Below are positions 54,033 to 63,717 of a DNA stretch of 64,000 nucleotides, piece by piece (position 1 is the first letter of the stretch; each line of letters starts with the position of its first letter). This DNA is from Chitinophagaceae bacterium (GTDB taxonomy: Bacteria > Bacteroidota > Bacteroidia > Chitinophagales > Chitinophagaceae). Position numbers and translations under genes: made by a program. The notes beneath the pieces were generated by a model, which worked only from the letters and a program-made list of their open reading frames with translations, searched no databases and was not told the origin of the DNA. The DNA is taken from NCBI GenBank assembly GCA_025449935.1, contig JANWIJ010000042.1:1-64000 (forward strand). Reading direction: 5' to 3'.

Positions 54033-57000
54033 CTATTGGTTTAAAAAATCTTCGACATCCGTGCTCCCGTTCTGAATTGCCACTAACAAGGCCGTATTCC
54101 CATTTCGGTCTTTGGCCCGCTTGTCTGCGCCAAACTTTACCAACAATTGGGCGGCGGCCAGGTTATTACTGTAAGCTGCAGCCATAAGCGGGGTGAACAT
54201 ACCTGCTGACTCATTTGTGTAATTGATATTAACGCCGTTATTAACAAGCCATTCAAGGCTTTGCTGCTTTTTCTGAAAAATGGCCACAAAAACTGCACTA
54301 ATGCCTTCTCCATAGTGCCAGTAATCAAGGTCCAGTTTTTCTGCTTTATAAATTGAATCAGCGGATAATACGTTCCCGGAAGCCAGGAAACGCATCATCT
54401 CATAATGAATGCTTTCCCGTTGTTTTACTTTTTTAAAATCCGCCAGCATGGACAAAATAAAAGGGGTGGAGCGCAGCTTCAGTGTATCCATGTGCCAGGA
54501 CAGATCAACCTGTTCTTTCACCACGGCGCCCTTATCCAGCAAATAATAGACGATTTTTTCATGCCGGTTAATAGCGGCAAGGTATAAACAGCTGAATGGA
54601 AATTCTGATTTCAGGCTCATATCGGCCTTTTTCTCCAGGAGGTACTTTACGGCGGTAAAAGCGCCTTGCCGGCAGGCATAATGCAGGGCGGTGAAACCCC
54701 GTTCATCTTTTTTATTCACCGGAATTTTTTCCTGTTCAAGGCAAATTTTCAGTGTGGGAAGATGGTTGTTTTGTGCGGCCCAAAGGAATGCAGCAAAATA
54801 GGAATCACCGGATGAGAGCATGGCAATATCCTGGTATAAATTAGCCTGCCGGAATGAGGGTTGCTGCCTTCCTTTTGAAAGTCTTTTCACCATGGATGAT
54901 ACATAGTGCTGGAGTTCGCTGATAGAAAGAATGCTGTCCTTATCAAGATCGGCATCACCTGATTTGAAAGCCGTAAGCAGGCTATAGGTAAATAACCCAT
55001 TTTTTAAACTATCCGTTTCGAAGGCATATTCATTACCTGCGGAAGCGGCCATGATGTCTACGCCGTTGCCCTGGTTAAAATGATTGAATGCGAAATTAAC
55101 TATGGAAGAACGCTGTGATTTATTTTTTACCTTAAATCCCCTTGCCACGACGGCGCTCGTATCATCGCCCATGGTCTCTTCATAGATCATCGCCTCATCA
55201 TCCGACAGCCCGCTGTTGCAGGCATCAATCATCATTATCTTTTTCCGGGCCGGGCTTGCCGCTACGGCATTATTTAAATCATCGATGTTGAGTCCTGTCG
55301 CAGCTGGATTGCCGGCTTCCCAATTATATGAAGACAAATAATAACTCCCTGATGCAGTATCCAGCATGCCATGTCCTGCATAATAAACAATCACCTGGTC
55401 CCTGGCCCTTGCTTTTTGGAGAAAGAGGCGAACACTGTCAATCGTCCTTGCTGATACCCGCTCGTTGGAACTTGTATAGGCATGGACATTTTCAAAGCTG
55501 GAAGTTGTTTTGAAATATTTGTAAATATCCAGCATGTCTTTCGCGGCGTAACGGAGATTATTCCGGGGGTCATTATATTGTGAAAGCCCGATTCCAACAA
55601 AATAAAGGTCCTTCTTCTTTTCGGGCATGGCATTCACATAAACATAATCACCGGGTGTTTCTTTTCCATCTTTGTCAGTAAGACAAACGCGGATATGATT
55701 ACCGGCATCCACGAGACTTATTTCAGCAGTGAAGATTTTATTGCTATTAAATATTGCGGCTGGTTTTCCGGGCGTGGGCCATAAGGCTGTCCCGTTTACA
55801 TAGATCATCAGGCCCTGGACACCGGTTGCCGGGCCTTCCAGGGATATTGACAGGTTGACGCTTTGTTTTGAAAAATAAGGAACATTGTTCTTCCCGCTAA
55901 TAACCACATCAGCTGCGATGTCAGCGATTGAAAATCGCCTGGCCCTTTTTCCCGTCATATTGCTGATAGCGTTGATAACCTTGCTGTCGGCATAACCGAA
56001 AGCATCCAATACTTTGTCGGGACGATGAAATTTCGCATCCATCTGGAATGCCGGGTATTCTTTATCCTGTTCGGTCCAGGAAAGCATGTTGTAATATTTA
56101 TTCTCGCCCATATAATTCCCGTCGGGCAGCAGAACAAGGTAGCTGGGTTGCAGTTCTCCCAATTCGTTGTAAGTTCCCCGGTTGGCATCTAAAACAATTT
56201 CAGCCAGCTGCCTGCTTTTGCCGGCATCCCATACTTTTATCTTTTCATCGCGGCCAAGTGTATATACCAGTGAGCTATGGGGATCTGCGGTTATTTTTTC
56301 AATACCCGACTGCGAACCCGCAACAGCCATTTTTTTCACGGAATTATCCCAGGTGACAAGCTCATCCTCCTTTGTATAATATTCCATGATAAAACTGATA
56401 TATCGTTTATCAGGACTTACAACAAACCTGTCGGCGAAGGAATAACCTTCCGGGAAAGGGGTAACCTGGGTACTGTCAGCCAACTGAAAAATACCATGAC
56501 CGGTGACAAACTGTTTGCCGCCGGGCAGTACAAGGAGATCTCTTACCCGCCATTTACGCAATATTTTTTTTTCATCCAGCTTTATGATATGGATCAGTTT
56601 GGTTAAGCTGGTGGTTTGAGATTCCCAGTAGATGGTGAGTATGGAAGAGCTGCTGTCAAAACTGAATGCATCATACTTCCAGGACTGTTGAACAGGGTTT
56701 CCCTCATCATCTGTTAGCTTAATTGTGTGGAGGAGCAGTTGTTTGATATCATACCATTGCATTTCCCCTTTTTGTTTATTTAAAGCTGCCAGCGCATTCG
56801 GGAGGTGAATCCTGCAGCTGTCCGTTCCCGGGATATTCATCCGGAGATCAGTTCCCTTTTGCCATAAACCTGCCGGGGTATATGCCCGTCTGGCGGGACT
56901 ATATAATTTTTTTGTAGCGGCAAGGGGTTTATAATCTTTGCTTCCCAGGAACCGGGCGGTATTGATGTGATAGTCCTTCCGCAAGCCAACCGGTTCCATT

Positions 57001-58241
57001 TTACCGTTTGACAGGTCAAGAAATACGCCGTCGGAGAAATGACTGTTGACCTGCACCAGCAATTTACCCGGCTCGTCCGTCAGGTAAAAATTATCAATGG
57101 AAATGTTTTTGCGGGTGAGGCTGAAAAGATGCCCGGTATTCCGGAGCACTATATCTGCCCTGTCCTGTTGTGAATCTTCAATGAATGCGAAACAGCCCGT
57201 CGCAGGGCAATAGGCAAAATCGATTGCCACCTCTTTATACAAATCCCGGAAAGCCGCCGGTTCCGAAGTCAATAACGGGTAACTGATGGTTCCCTTGTTG
57301 ATTTTGGCAACATAATAAATACGATTCCTTATTTCTGTGGCGGATTGCTGCCGCCTGGTATTGGTCAGCCACACAGCTCCCGCCTCGTCCAGGACAAATG
57401 AATGATTTAACCGCATACGTGAAGCAAACTGGTAATCCTGTTCGCCCAGTGCAAAAAAATCTTTCACGGAAACCTTATCCAGCAGCTTCATCCCGCGTAT
57501 GTCAAACCATTGCAGGTAACCGGACAATAACACCAGGGTATCATTCCGGAATTGCATATTGGCAAAGAGGTCGCCTTCTTCAGGGACGGACAGCATCTTT
57601 TCAAAACGATCCCCTTTTTGTTTTAGAACAGCACGGGAAGTGGCCACCCATATTTCGCCATTGATGGTTTGAATGGCATTCACAGTTTCATGATCAATAC
57701 CGCGTATATGCTGCAATATTTTTCCTTCGGCAGAAAATTCTACGATCTGTTGCGGCATGGCAGTTGAAAATTCTCCCTCGTTATAGCATAGCCGGAGTTT
57801 CCGGGTACTAAAATCAATGTCAACCAGCGGGTAATATCCGAAACGTGGCATACTGAGTTCAGGAGACCTGATAGTTTTCGGTATGGGTGTGGAATGCACT
57901 ACCGACCCGGAAGGAAATTGTCTTTTTTGCAGGTAAAGGCTGTCTTTAGTTTCTGTGAGGGTATAAAAAAATGGCGCTGATGGATCGGCGATTAATAAGT
58001 CCGGTATAATTCCCGGGATTTTAGCAACAGGTATTCTTTTTTTCAGATCCGAGATAACAGCTGCATGGTCATCACCGGTGGTAACCAGGTACTGGCCGTC
58101 CGCGGAAAAGACAGTTTTTTTTATATCAAAATTTTCGTGCCAGGGAAGCAGGACAGGTTTTACGCCCGGTTGCTGGGCCTTTCCAGCAGAATAAAAAAAG
58201 CAAAGTATCAGAAAGAGGGCCGGATTAAAGCATCTTTTCAT
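54033..58241 (-). CDS. Large secreted caspase-family protease: beta-propeller, caspase, EF-hand-like loop, ankyrin repeats
   Basis: 1402 residues. Signal peptide (MKRCFNPALFLILCFFYSAGKAQ). Residues ~30-790 are WD40/propeller-like (VYTLGRDEKIKVWDAGKSRQ), then an Ig-like segment (GVQGLMIYVNGTALWP). The caspase domain (~870-1090) has His957 in YYAGHGM and Cys1008 in IDACNSG. An acidic loop DADLDKDSILSISELQHY (~1094) resembles an EF-hand. Residues ~1150-1402 carry about four ankyrin-like repeats (RGFTALHYACRQGAFTAVKYLL, NGNTALLVAIQNGS). It looks like a sensor-protease with protein-binding modules on both sides. Confidence 0.88.
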   Translation of the reverse strand: MKRCFNPALFLILCFFYSAGKAQQPGVKPVLLPWHENFDIKKTVFSADGQYLVTTGDDHAAVISDLKKRIPVAKIPGIIPDLLIADPSAPFFYTLTETKDSLYLQKRQFPSGSVVHSTPIPKTIRSPELSMPRFGYYPLVDIDFSTRKLRLCYNEGEFSTAMPQQIVEFSAEGKILQHIRGIDHETVNAIQTINGEIWVATSRAVLKQKGDRFEKMLSVPEEGDLFANMQFRNDTLVLLSGYLQWFDIRGMKLLDKVSVKDFFALGEQDYQFASRMRLNHSFVLDEAGAVWLTNTRRQQSATEIRNRIYYVAKINKGTISYPLLTSEPAAFRDLYKEVAIDFAYCPATGCFAFIEDSQQDRADIVLRNTGHLFSLTRKNISIDNFYLTDEPGKLLVQVNSHFSDGVFLDLSNGKMEPVGLRKDYHINTARFLGSKDYKPLAATKKLYSPARRAYTPAGLWQKGTDLRMNIPGTDSCRIHLPNALAALNKQKGEMQWYDIKQLLLHTIKLTDDEGNPVQQSWKYDAFSFDSSSSILTIYWESQTTSLTKLIHIIKLDEKKILRKWRVRDLLVLPGGKQFVTGHGIFQLADSTQVTPFPEGYSFADRFVVSPDKRYISFIMEYYTKEDELVTWDNSVKKMAVAGSQSGIEKITADPHSSLVYTLGRDEKIKVWDAGKSRQLAEIVLDANRGTYNELGELQPSYLVLLPDGNYMGENKYYNMLSWTEQDKEYPAFQMDAKFHRPDKVLDAFGYADSKVINAISNMTGKRARRFSIADIAADVVISGKNNVPYFSKQSVNLSISLEGPATGVQGLMIYVNGTALWPTPGKPAAIFNSNKIFTAEISLVDAGNHIRVCLTDKDGKETPGDYVYVNAMPEKKKDLYFVGIGLSQYNDPRNNLRYAAKDMLDIYKYFKTTSSFENVHAYTSSNERVSARTIDSVRLFLQKARARDQVIVYYAGHGMLDTASGSYYLSSYNWEAGNPAATGLNIDDLNNAVAASPARKKIMMIDACNSGLSDDEAMIYEETMGDDTSAVVARGFKVKNKSQRSSIVNFAFNHFNQGNGVDIMAASAGNEYAFETDSLKNGLFTYSLLTAFKSGDADLDKDSILSISELQHYVSSMVKRLSKGRQQPSFRQANLYQDIAMLSSGDSYFAAFLWAAQNNHLPTLKICLEQEKIPVNKKDERGFTALHYACRQGAFTAVKYLLEKKADMSLKSEFPFSCLYLAAINRHEKIVYYLLDKGAVVKEQVDLSWHMDTLKLRSTPFILSMLADFKKVKQRESIHYEMMRFLASGNVLSADSIYKAEKLDLDYWHYGEGISAVFVAIFQKKQQSLEWLVNNGVNINYTNESAGMFTPLMAAAYSNNLAAAQLLVKFGADKRAKDRNGNTALLVAIQNGSTDVEDFLNQ

Positions 58242-58386
58242 AGCTTAAAAATAGGGATAATAATTCTTGCCGGATCCTGGCGTCCGTAACAGGCATCCAG
58301 CAGGAGGCAGCGGGAACGTATTTGGTTGCCCGGAAGAACAGGAATACTCAATATTAGGTATTGGAGCAAATAGTGACATCGGTAAA

Positions 58387-58414
58387 TTGCTGATCCAAAA
58401 AGATCATATTTTCA
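58387..58414 (+). promoter_or_regulatory. Putative promoter of the 58434 gene
   Basis: TTG (58387) and TATTTTCA (58407-58414) are spaced 17 bp, with a 5-bp dyad TGATC-CAAAAA-GATCA between them that could be an operator. The start codon follows 19 bases after the -7 element. The match to TAnnTTTG is imperfect. Confidence 0.3.
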
Positions 58415-58433
58415 AAACCTAAATTTTAATCAT

Positions 58434-58844
58434 ATGAACAAGATCAAAATGTTGTTCTTCTTCCTGATGCTAACGGCTACCGTGGCATACGGGCAAAACG
58501 ACAACGAAAAGAAAGTGACCAAAATTGAAAAGGGGGCAGTATTAACTGATGCTGACCTGGGGTTTTTAAGTATGGTGACCAATGCCGAACTGGCGGGTAA
58601 CCGCAGTGCTGCCAAAATCGAAGCCACTGTTGACGGGAAAACCTATACGGTAGGCCAAACGCTCACAAAAGCTGACGCTAAAGCTATTAATAATGCCATC
58701 AAGGAATACCAGAAAGCGAATCCCGGGGAGAAAAATCCGACAAGGAATACAGAGAGTGCCCGTGGCGGTCTTTGCTACTACTGGTATTGGTATTGCGATG
58801 GCTATGGAAACTGCTGGTGGTATAAGTACTGGTACTACTGTTAA
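58434..58844 (+). CDS. Small secreted protein with Tyr/Trp/Cys-rich C-terminal tail
   Basis: 136 residues. Signal peptide MNKIKMLFFFLMLTATVAYGQ, a helical hydrophilic middle (residues 22-110), then RNTESARGG and a 24-residue tail. The tail contains 9 Tyr, 5 Trp, 4 Cys and only six other residues (for example YYWYWYC and CWWYKYW). The N-terminal part looks like a leader or carrier and the tail like a mature peptide or anchoring strand. ESARGG would be a plausible site for an Arg-specific protease. It is flanked on both sides by caspase-family genes and followed by a good terminator. Family not recognised. Confidence 0.82.
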   Translation: MNKIKMLFFFLMLTATVAYGQNDNEKKVTKIEKGAVLTDADLGFLSMVTNAELAGNRSAAKIEATVDGKTYTVGQTLTKADAKAINNAIKEYQKANPGEKNPTRNTESARGGLCYYWYWYCDGYGNCWWYKYWYYC

Positions 58845-58865
58845 CAGGCCATTCTTAAAAGATTG

Positions 58866-58891
58866 AACCGGTTCCATGAGCCGGTTTTTTT
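58866..58891 (+). terminator. Intrinsic terminator of the 58434 gene
   Basis: Stem AACCGG / CCGGTT with a nine-base loop followed by TTTTTT, 22 bases after the stop codon. Confidence 0.8.
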
Positions 58892-58913
58892 ATGCAGCAG
58901 ACTATGCACTTTC

Positions 58914-61361
58914 TTATTTGTCGGGGAAATATTTTTTCAGCAGGGCTTTAAATGCCGGCATGTTCCGTACAGGTTCCAGGTCCGCATCATACTTCAGGGT
59001 AAAATAATTTCCGTATCCCAGTTTCAACGCTTTTTCAAGACTTTCCAGGGCAGCATTGTTATCCTGTGCCATGGCTTTATAACAAGCATGATGATACCAG
59101 GTCAGCGCTTCATGCTGTTTGTAATTGAAAAGAAGATCCAGGAGAAAATTGGTGTTTTCTGTATTGACCAGCATACCCGGTGTGCGGAGGTAGGCATAAA
59201 ATATCGACAGGTAGGAGAGATACTGCATATTGAATGTATGCGACTTGCTTTTAAATTCAGCAATTTCCTTTTCATCCGTAGCGGTGTAGGTTTTTCCAAA
59301 ATACAGCTGCAGGTTCGTCACAAAACCTTCGGTAAACGTGGGTGCATACTGGACGGTTTTAATAAACCGGGCCATGGCATCCTTCACACTGTCTTCCCTT
59401 AATTCTACTGTCGCCAGGTTGAAATTGGCAAAGGGTTCAGTGCTGTCTGCAGCCAGTACCAGCCGGAAATATTTTTTGGCTGAATCAGGCTGGTTGTTCA
59501 CGAAATAGATATGACCGATATTATTATCGCAGATACTGCAGATGCCGCTATTATTCTTTTTGGCCAGGTTGTAATAATGGATGGCACTGTCGAGGTTATT
59601 ATTTTTTGAATAATAAATGCCTTTAAAGAAATAACCGTTTGATTTATCCTGGGGAGAATTAATCAGTTCATCAATGATGGCGAGGGCTTTGGAAGTTTTA
59701 TCGTTAAACATGTAAGCATTGGACAGTTGAATTTTTAAATCCGTTACGGCCGGGTATTCTTTTACCAGTCCCTCGTAAATACTTTCCGCCTTGTCAAACC
59801 GTTTCAGGTTTACATAGATGGCCCCGAGCGTATATTTTGCATAATAATCATTGGGGCGCAGGTCCAGGTATTTCTGGAACACTTTATTGGCCTTGTCAAA
59901 CTCGTACACAAAATTGTAGTTGACCCCGAGTGCCGACAGGGTATAGGCGGCATTGGGTTCCAGTTTTTCTGATTGCTCAAGCAGGTCGATGGATTTTAAT
60001 ACGGTGGGTTTATAACCAATATTGTATTCCGTTTCAGACAATGCCCAGGTAAGCGCCATCGCATCCATGAATAATTTGCGGGCTTTGAGATTGGTGAACA
60101 TGTAGTGCTGTTCTCCCAGCAGTTTGAGGCAGCTGTCCAGTTCAGCGGCGGCATAATAGCATTCGTCACGGGTAGAATAACTTGTTTCTCCCTTCAATAA
60201 TGGGCTCACGATGCCATTGAACCGTTCATTCAGCGCTGCCGCGAGGTTCCTTCGCATAACGGGTGTAAGCGGGTTGTCGGCATACCTTTTTACAAACAGT
60301 TTATAATCCCGGAGTGCATTGGTGTCGGTTGGCCAGATAAGCTTCCTGGCTTCCACATTGTCTTTAAAGGACGCGTATATCTTTTTTCCCGGTTCATCCA
60401 GCGAGTCTGTGTATTTTTCTTCATTGCCCTTTGTGTTGGCTACTGCCAGCATGGGATAGTTCTCTGCTTTTTGTTTTTTTAATGCCGCCAATACGGCCGG
60501 GTTCACCGAAGCAATTGCTTTGCTCAGGTCGCCACTGATCAGCGGGATTTGCTTGCCTTCGCTGTATTTTGCCACATTGGACTGGATATAACTCTGCAAT
60601 TCAAACATGCTGACGATGCCGTTATTATCCATATCGGCCAGTCCTTTTATTCCTTCTTCCAGTTGCAACGAGAATAAACCCCGGCCACCGCCCCATTCCG
60701 CACTTTCAAGTGATAACTGGTTGGGCTGGCAGGAAAGTATCTTATATTCTTTGCCCCAGGCGGAGGCAAGGGCAGAAGCCGTCTGCTGAACACCTTCCAC
60801 GCCACCTTTCAGGTTACCGGAGTGGCAGGCATCCACGATAAATATCATCTCAATTCCCTTTTGGGCCAGTGGCGACAGGTAGCGTTTCAGATCCAGAATT
60901 TCGAGCACATCATCGTTCATGCCGAAATAATTTCCATTGGGGCTGTTGTACAGCAATAAAAGACCGTTTTCGATTTGCGTCAGGTCTTCCATATCACCAT
61001 GTCCCGCGAAAAAGAAGTAGATCCGGTCCCCGGGTTTGGCTTTCCTGGCGAGCACCGAGATGGCGTCGCCGACATTGGTGCGGGTGGCATGCTCATTTAA
61101 AAATGTTTCAATACTGGTCGCAGGAATTTTACCGCCTGCTTCGCTCAGTAAAAAACGTTCAAATGCCTGCGCATCCTTATCAGCATATTGGAGATCAGGC
61201 ACTACTTTATAATTGCTGATCCCGACGATGATCGCATAGGTATTTCCTGTTACCACCGAAGAATCCTGCTTTTTTTTCAGCCCGCGCTCATCCGGTTGGG
61301 CAGCAAGCTGCAGGGTGATACCCGCAAATAACAGTAATATGCAAAAACTTCGTAATGCCAC
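58914..61361 (-). CDS. Secreted caspase-family protease with EF-hand-like loop and TPR repeats
   Basis: 815 residues. Signal peptide ending near LQLAAQ (residues 1-22). Caspase domain with IIVGISNYK, His121 in FFAGHGD and Cys179 in VDACHSG. Just after it, DMDNNGIVSMFELQ (243-256) resembles an EF-hand loop, consistent with calcium activation known for metacaspases. Residues ~440-815 hold TPR-type repeats (YAKYTLGAIYVNLKRFDKAESIYEG, NNIGHIYFVNNQPDSAKKYF), a protein-binding solenoid. Divergent from the tandem caspase gene at 61483. Confidence 0.88.
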   Translation of the reverse strand: MALRSFCILLLFAGITLQLAAQPDERGLKKKQDSSVVTGNTYAIIVGISNYKVVPDLQYADKDAQAFERFLLSEAGGKIPATSIETFLNEHATRTNVGDAISVLARKAKPGDRIYFFFAGHGDMEDLTQIENGLLLLYNSPNGNYFGMNDDVLEILDLKRYLSPLAQKGIEMIFIVDACHSGNLKGGVEGVQQTASALASAWGKEYKILSCQPNQLSLESAEWGGGRGLFSLQLEEGIKGLADMDNNGIVSMFELQSYIQSNVAKYSEGKQIPLISGDLSKAIASVNPAVLAALKKQKAENYPMLAVANTKGNEEKYTDSLDEPGKKIYASFKDNVEARKLIWPTDTNALRDYKLFVKRYADNPLTPVMRRNLAAALNERFNGIVSPLLKGETSYSTRDECYYAAAELDSCLKLLGEQHYMFTNLKARKLFMDAMALTWALSETEYNIGYKPTVLKSIDLLEQSEKLEPNAAYTLSALGVNYNFVYEFDKANKVFQKYLDLRPNDYYAKYTLGAIYVNLKRFDKAESIYEGLVKEYPAVTDLKIQLSNAYMFNDKTSKALAIIDELINSPQDKSNGYFFKGIYYSKNNNLDSAIHYYNLAKKNNSGICSICDNNIGHIYFVNNQPDSAKKYFRLVLAADSTEPFANFNLATVELREDSVKDAMARFIKTVQYAPTFTEGFVTNLQLYFGKTYTATDEKEIAEFKSKSHTFNMQYLSYLSIFYAYLRTPGMLVNTENTNFLLDLLFNYKQHEALTWYHHACYKAMAQDNNAALESLEKALKLGYGNYFTLKYDADLEPVRNMPAFKALLKKYFPDK

Positions 61362-61482
61362 TTGCCGGAATATTCTTTTGAGAATTAATTTTAAAGGTAA
61401 TAAAGTTTGATTATGAACAACTACCCGCCGGAGGGTATTAAAAACTGCCGTTATAGTTATATCTTTTCAGCAAATCGCGAGC

Positions 61483-63717
61483 ATGCCCGGCCTGCAAAAA
61501 ATAATAATTACCTGTTTATCAGTTTTTGGCTTGCTGTACGGTCCCCGTTCATTCGCTTATACGGGTATAAATGCCGGGACCACAATAGTCCTGGAGCACA
61601 GCCAGTATCCTCCAGCCATAAAAAAATATAATGCAAGTGAAGCATATGTGCTCTATTGGGGTACCGGGTTTGGTGCAAAACAGTTACAGGGGACTATTCT
61701 TCGCAAGGATACCATCATCAATTATAAAAAATTCACGGAATCATTTCCCAATGGGACCGGTTTCCGGCTGGTTTATTCAACGGGAGATAATATTGACAGT
61801 GTTTATCAGCTGGATGCAAAATCCAGGATCACAGCTAAAGCCTATAACCTGGGCAACGGGAAGCTCCATATACTGGCTTTTGATACCCTGATGAAAAAAG
61901 TGGATGAGTTTATCTACAATTATGCTGAAAAAATTGCAGCTATGGCCAACACCCGCGGTAAATCAGCCGGCGGGGAAGGCAGGTCCCTTGAATTGCTGCT
62001 AAGGCAATACGAGATTTACGATTCTTATGACAGGAATAATTATGCCCTGGCTTCTGTGTGGATACTTTCCATTGGTATTGACGACTACGGCCCGGAGCAA
62101 TACGCCACCTGTAAATCCGATGCCCGGTCCTATGCTGAATTTTTCCGGAAACAATATACCCTTGGGCAGAACGCTGACCTTCATGCTTCATTAGTTCATG
62201 AATATGTGTTGCTCGATCAAAATGCTACCCGTGAAGCGATCCTGGATGCGTTGAAAGACATCGCCAGGAAATCTTCGTTGAACGATTATTTTATTTTTAA
62301 TTTCAGTGGGTGCAGCAATGTTCTCAAAAATGACCCGGTAAACAGTGGTACCCACTTTTTCCCTTATGACGTGATTGTTGTCAGCCAGGCTTCAAGCGGG
62401 GCGGGACTTAAGAACAGGGATAGCAGGGATACTTCCGATCCTTATAAGAAAACAATTTCACTAAAAATACTCCAGGAGCATATACAGGCAATTCCCGCCA
62501 ATAACCAGTTGTTTATTTCCGAAGCAGGGCCTTCCGGGAAATTTAAGACGGAGTTTATACGGACCCTGATGCAAAACTCCCCGGAGGTGGCCAGCATCCT
62601 GAACAAGAACAGGATTATCATCGTTCCTAATGGATTTGGCTACGATGGGGTAAGCTGCCTGGGAACTTTCATCGCAAAAGGACCTATCAATTATTATATA
62701 ACCTCCCTGGATTCAGCGAATATCTATGATCTTTTTAAAGAGGAGTCCCGGGCCAGCCCAATCGCTTTTAAGATAAAAAATAAGGCCTGGAACTGCCGGT
62801 CATTTAAAGAGGAGTATTTCGATATTTTTTTCGAAAGAAAATTCCTGAAGGAATACCAGGAAATTTTCGTGGACAGTGAAGGTCAATCCCGGGGACTGAA
62901 GCCCAAAGCAAAGGAACTGAGGGAAGTGGCTAATATATCGGGTAAACAATATGCCCTGGTGGTGGGCACGGATAATTATAAAGGAACGGGTTGGAAAAAA
63001 CTACCCAATGCGATCAATGATGCAAGAGCCGTTCGCGATGAACTGGAGCGGGGTTATGGTTTCGAGGTTCAGTTACTCGAGGACAAACCGCTGGATACGA
63101 TCTATAGAGCGATCGGGGAGTACTACCGTATTTTGCAACCCGGCGATCAGTTTATCCTCTATTTTGCAGGTCATGGAGATATGGAAACCGAGTTCATGGA
63201 TGATGGGTTTATTGTCTGCACCGATTCAAAGTCCCGGGATGATGACCCTACCCGGAATACTTATATACAATATATCAAGCTGCAAAAAATGATTAACAAG
63301 ATACCCGCGCGGCAGATACTTGTAATGCTGGATGTTTGTCATGGCGGTGTTTTCAACCAAAAAAGAAGCGATCCTGTCAGGACCTTGTCCAACAGGAATG
63401 TCCGACAGTTCCTCGCAGATCAGTCGCAATACACCTGCCGGAAATTTTTATCCTCGGTAGGGACCGACGAAGCTTTTGATGGCAAGCCGGGAGAACATTC
63501 GCCCTTTGCCAACCTGTTATTGCAGGTATTGAGAGCCAGGGGAAACACTTCCAACGGCATTGTGACGCTATCGCATATTTTTTCGGTGCTCCAGACAGCC
63601 AGTATGAATGAAACAGCAACGCTGAAAATTTCTCCGCAAAAAGATGGGTTTGGGAAAGATAACCCGGAGAGTGATTTTATACTGATACCTGTACAAAACA
63701 CTGGGGATAAACAATAA
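61483..63717 (+). CDS. Secreted tandem caspase: degenerate first domain, active-type second domain
   Basis: 744 residues. Signal peptide to about residue 26. After an N-terminal beta region, a first caspase-like fold begins at WILSIGIDDYG (193). Its catalytic His position reads FSGCSN (Cys277) and its Cys position reads SEAGPSG (Gly349), so it is catalytically dead. A second domain starts at YALVVGTDNYKG (490) and has His564 in YFAGHGD and Cys619 in LDVCHGG, both intact. The pair suggests a pseudoprotease regulating an active one in the same chain, as in some caspase-like systems, but this is inference. Confidence 0.85.
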   Translation: MPGLQKIIITCLSVFGLLYGPRSFAYTGINAGTTIVLEHSQYPPAIKKYNASEAYVLYWGTGFGAKQLQGTILRKDTIINYKKFTESFPNGTGFRLVYSTGDNIDSVYQLDAKSRITAKAYNLGNGKLHILAFDTLMKKVDEFIYNYAEKIAAMANTRGKSAGGEGRSLELLLRQYEIYDSYDRNNYALASVWILSIGIDDYGPEQYATCKSDARSYAEFFRKQYTLGQNADLHASLVHEYVLLDQNATREAILDALKDIARKSSLNDYFIFNFSGCSNVLKNDPVNSGTHFFPYDVIVVSQASSGAGLKNRDSRDTSDPYKKTISLKILQEHIQAIPANNQLFISEAGPSGKFKTEFIRTLMQNSPEVASILNKNRIIIVPNGFGYDGVSCLGTFIAKGPINYYITSLDSANIYDLFKEESRASPIAFKIKNKAWNCRSFKEEYFDIFFERKFLKEYQEIFVDSEGQSRGLKPKAKELREVANISGKQYALVVGTDNYKGTGWKKLPNAINDARAVRDELERGYGFEVQLLEDKPLDTIYRAIGEYYRILQPGDQFILYFAGHGDMETEFMDDGFIVCTDSKSRDDDPTRNTYIQYIKLQKMINKIPARQILVMLDVCHGGVFNQKRSDPVRTLSNRNVRQFLADQSQYTCRKFLSSVGTDEAFDGKPGEHSPFANLLLQVLRARGNTSNGIVTLSHIFSVLQTASMNETATLKISPQKDGFGKDNPESDFILIPVQNTGDKQ

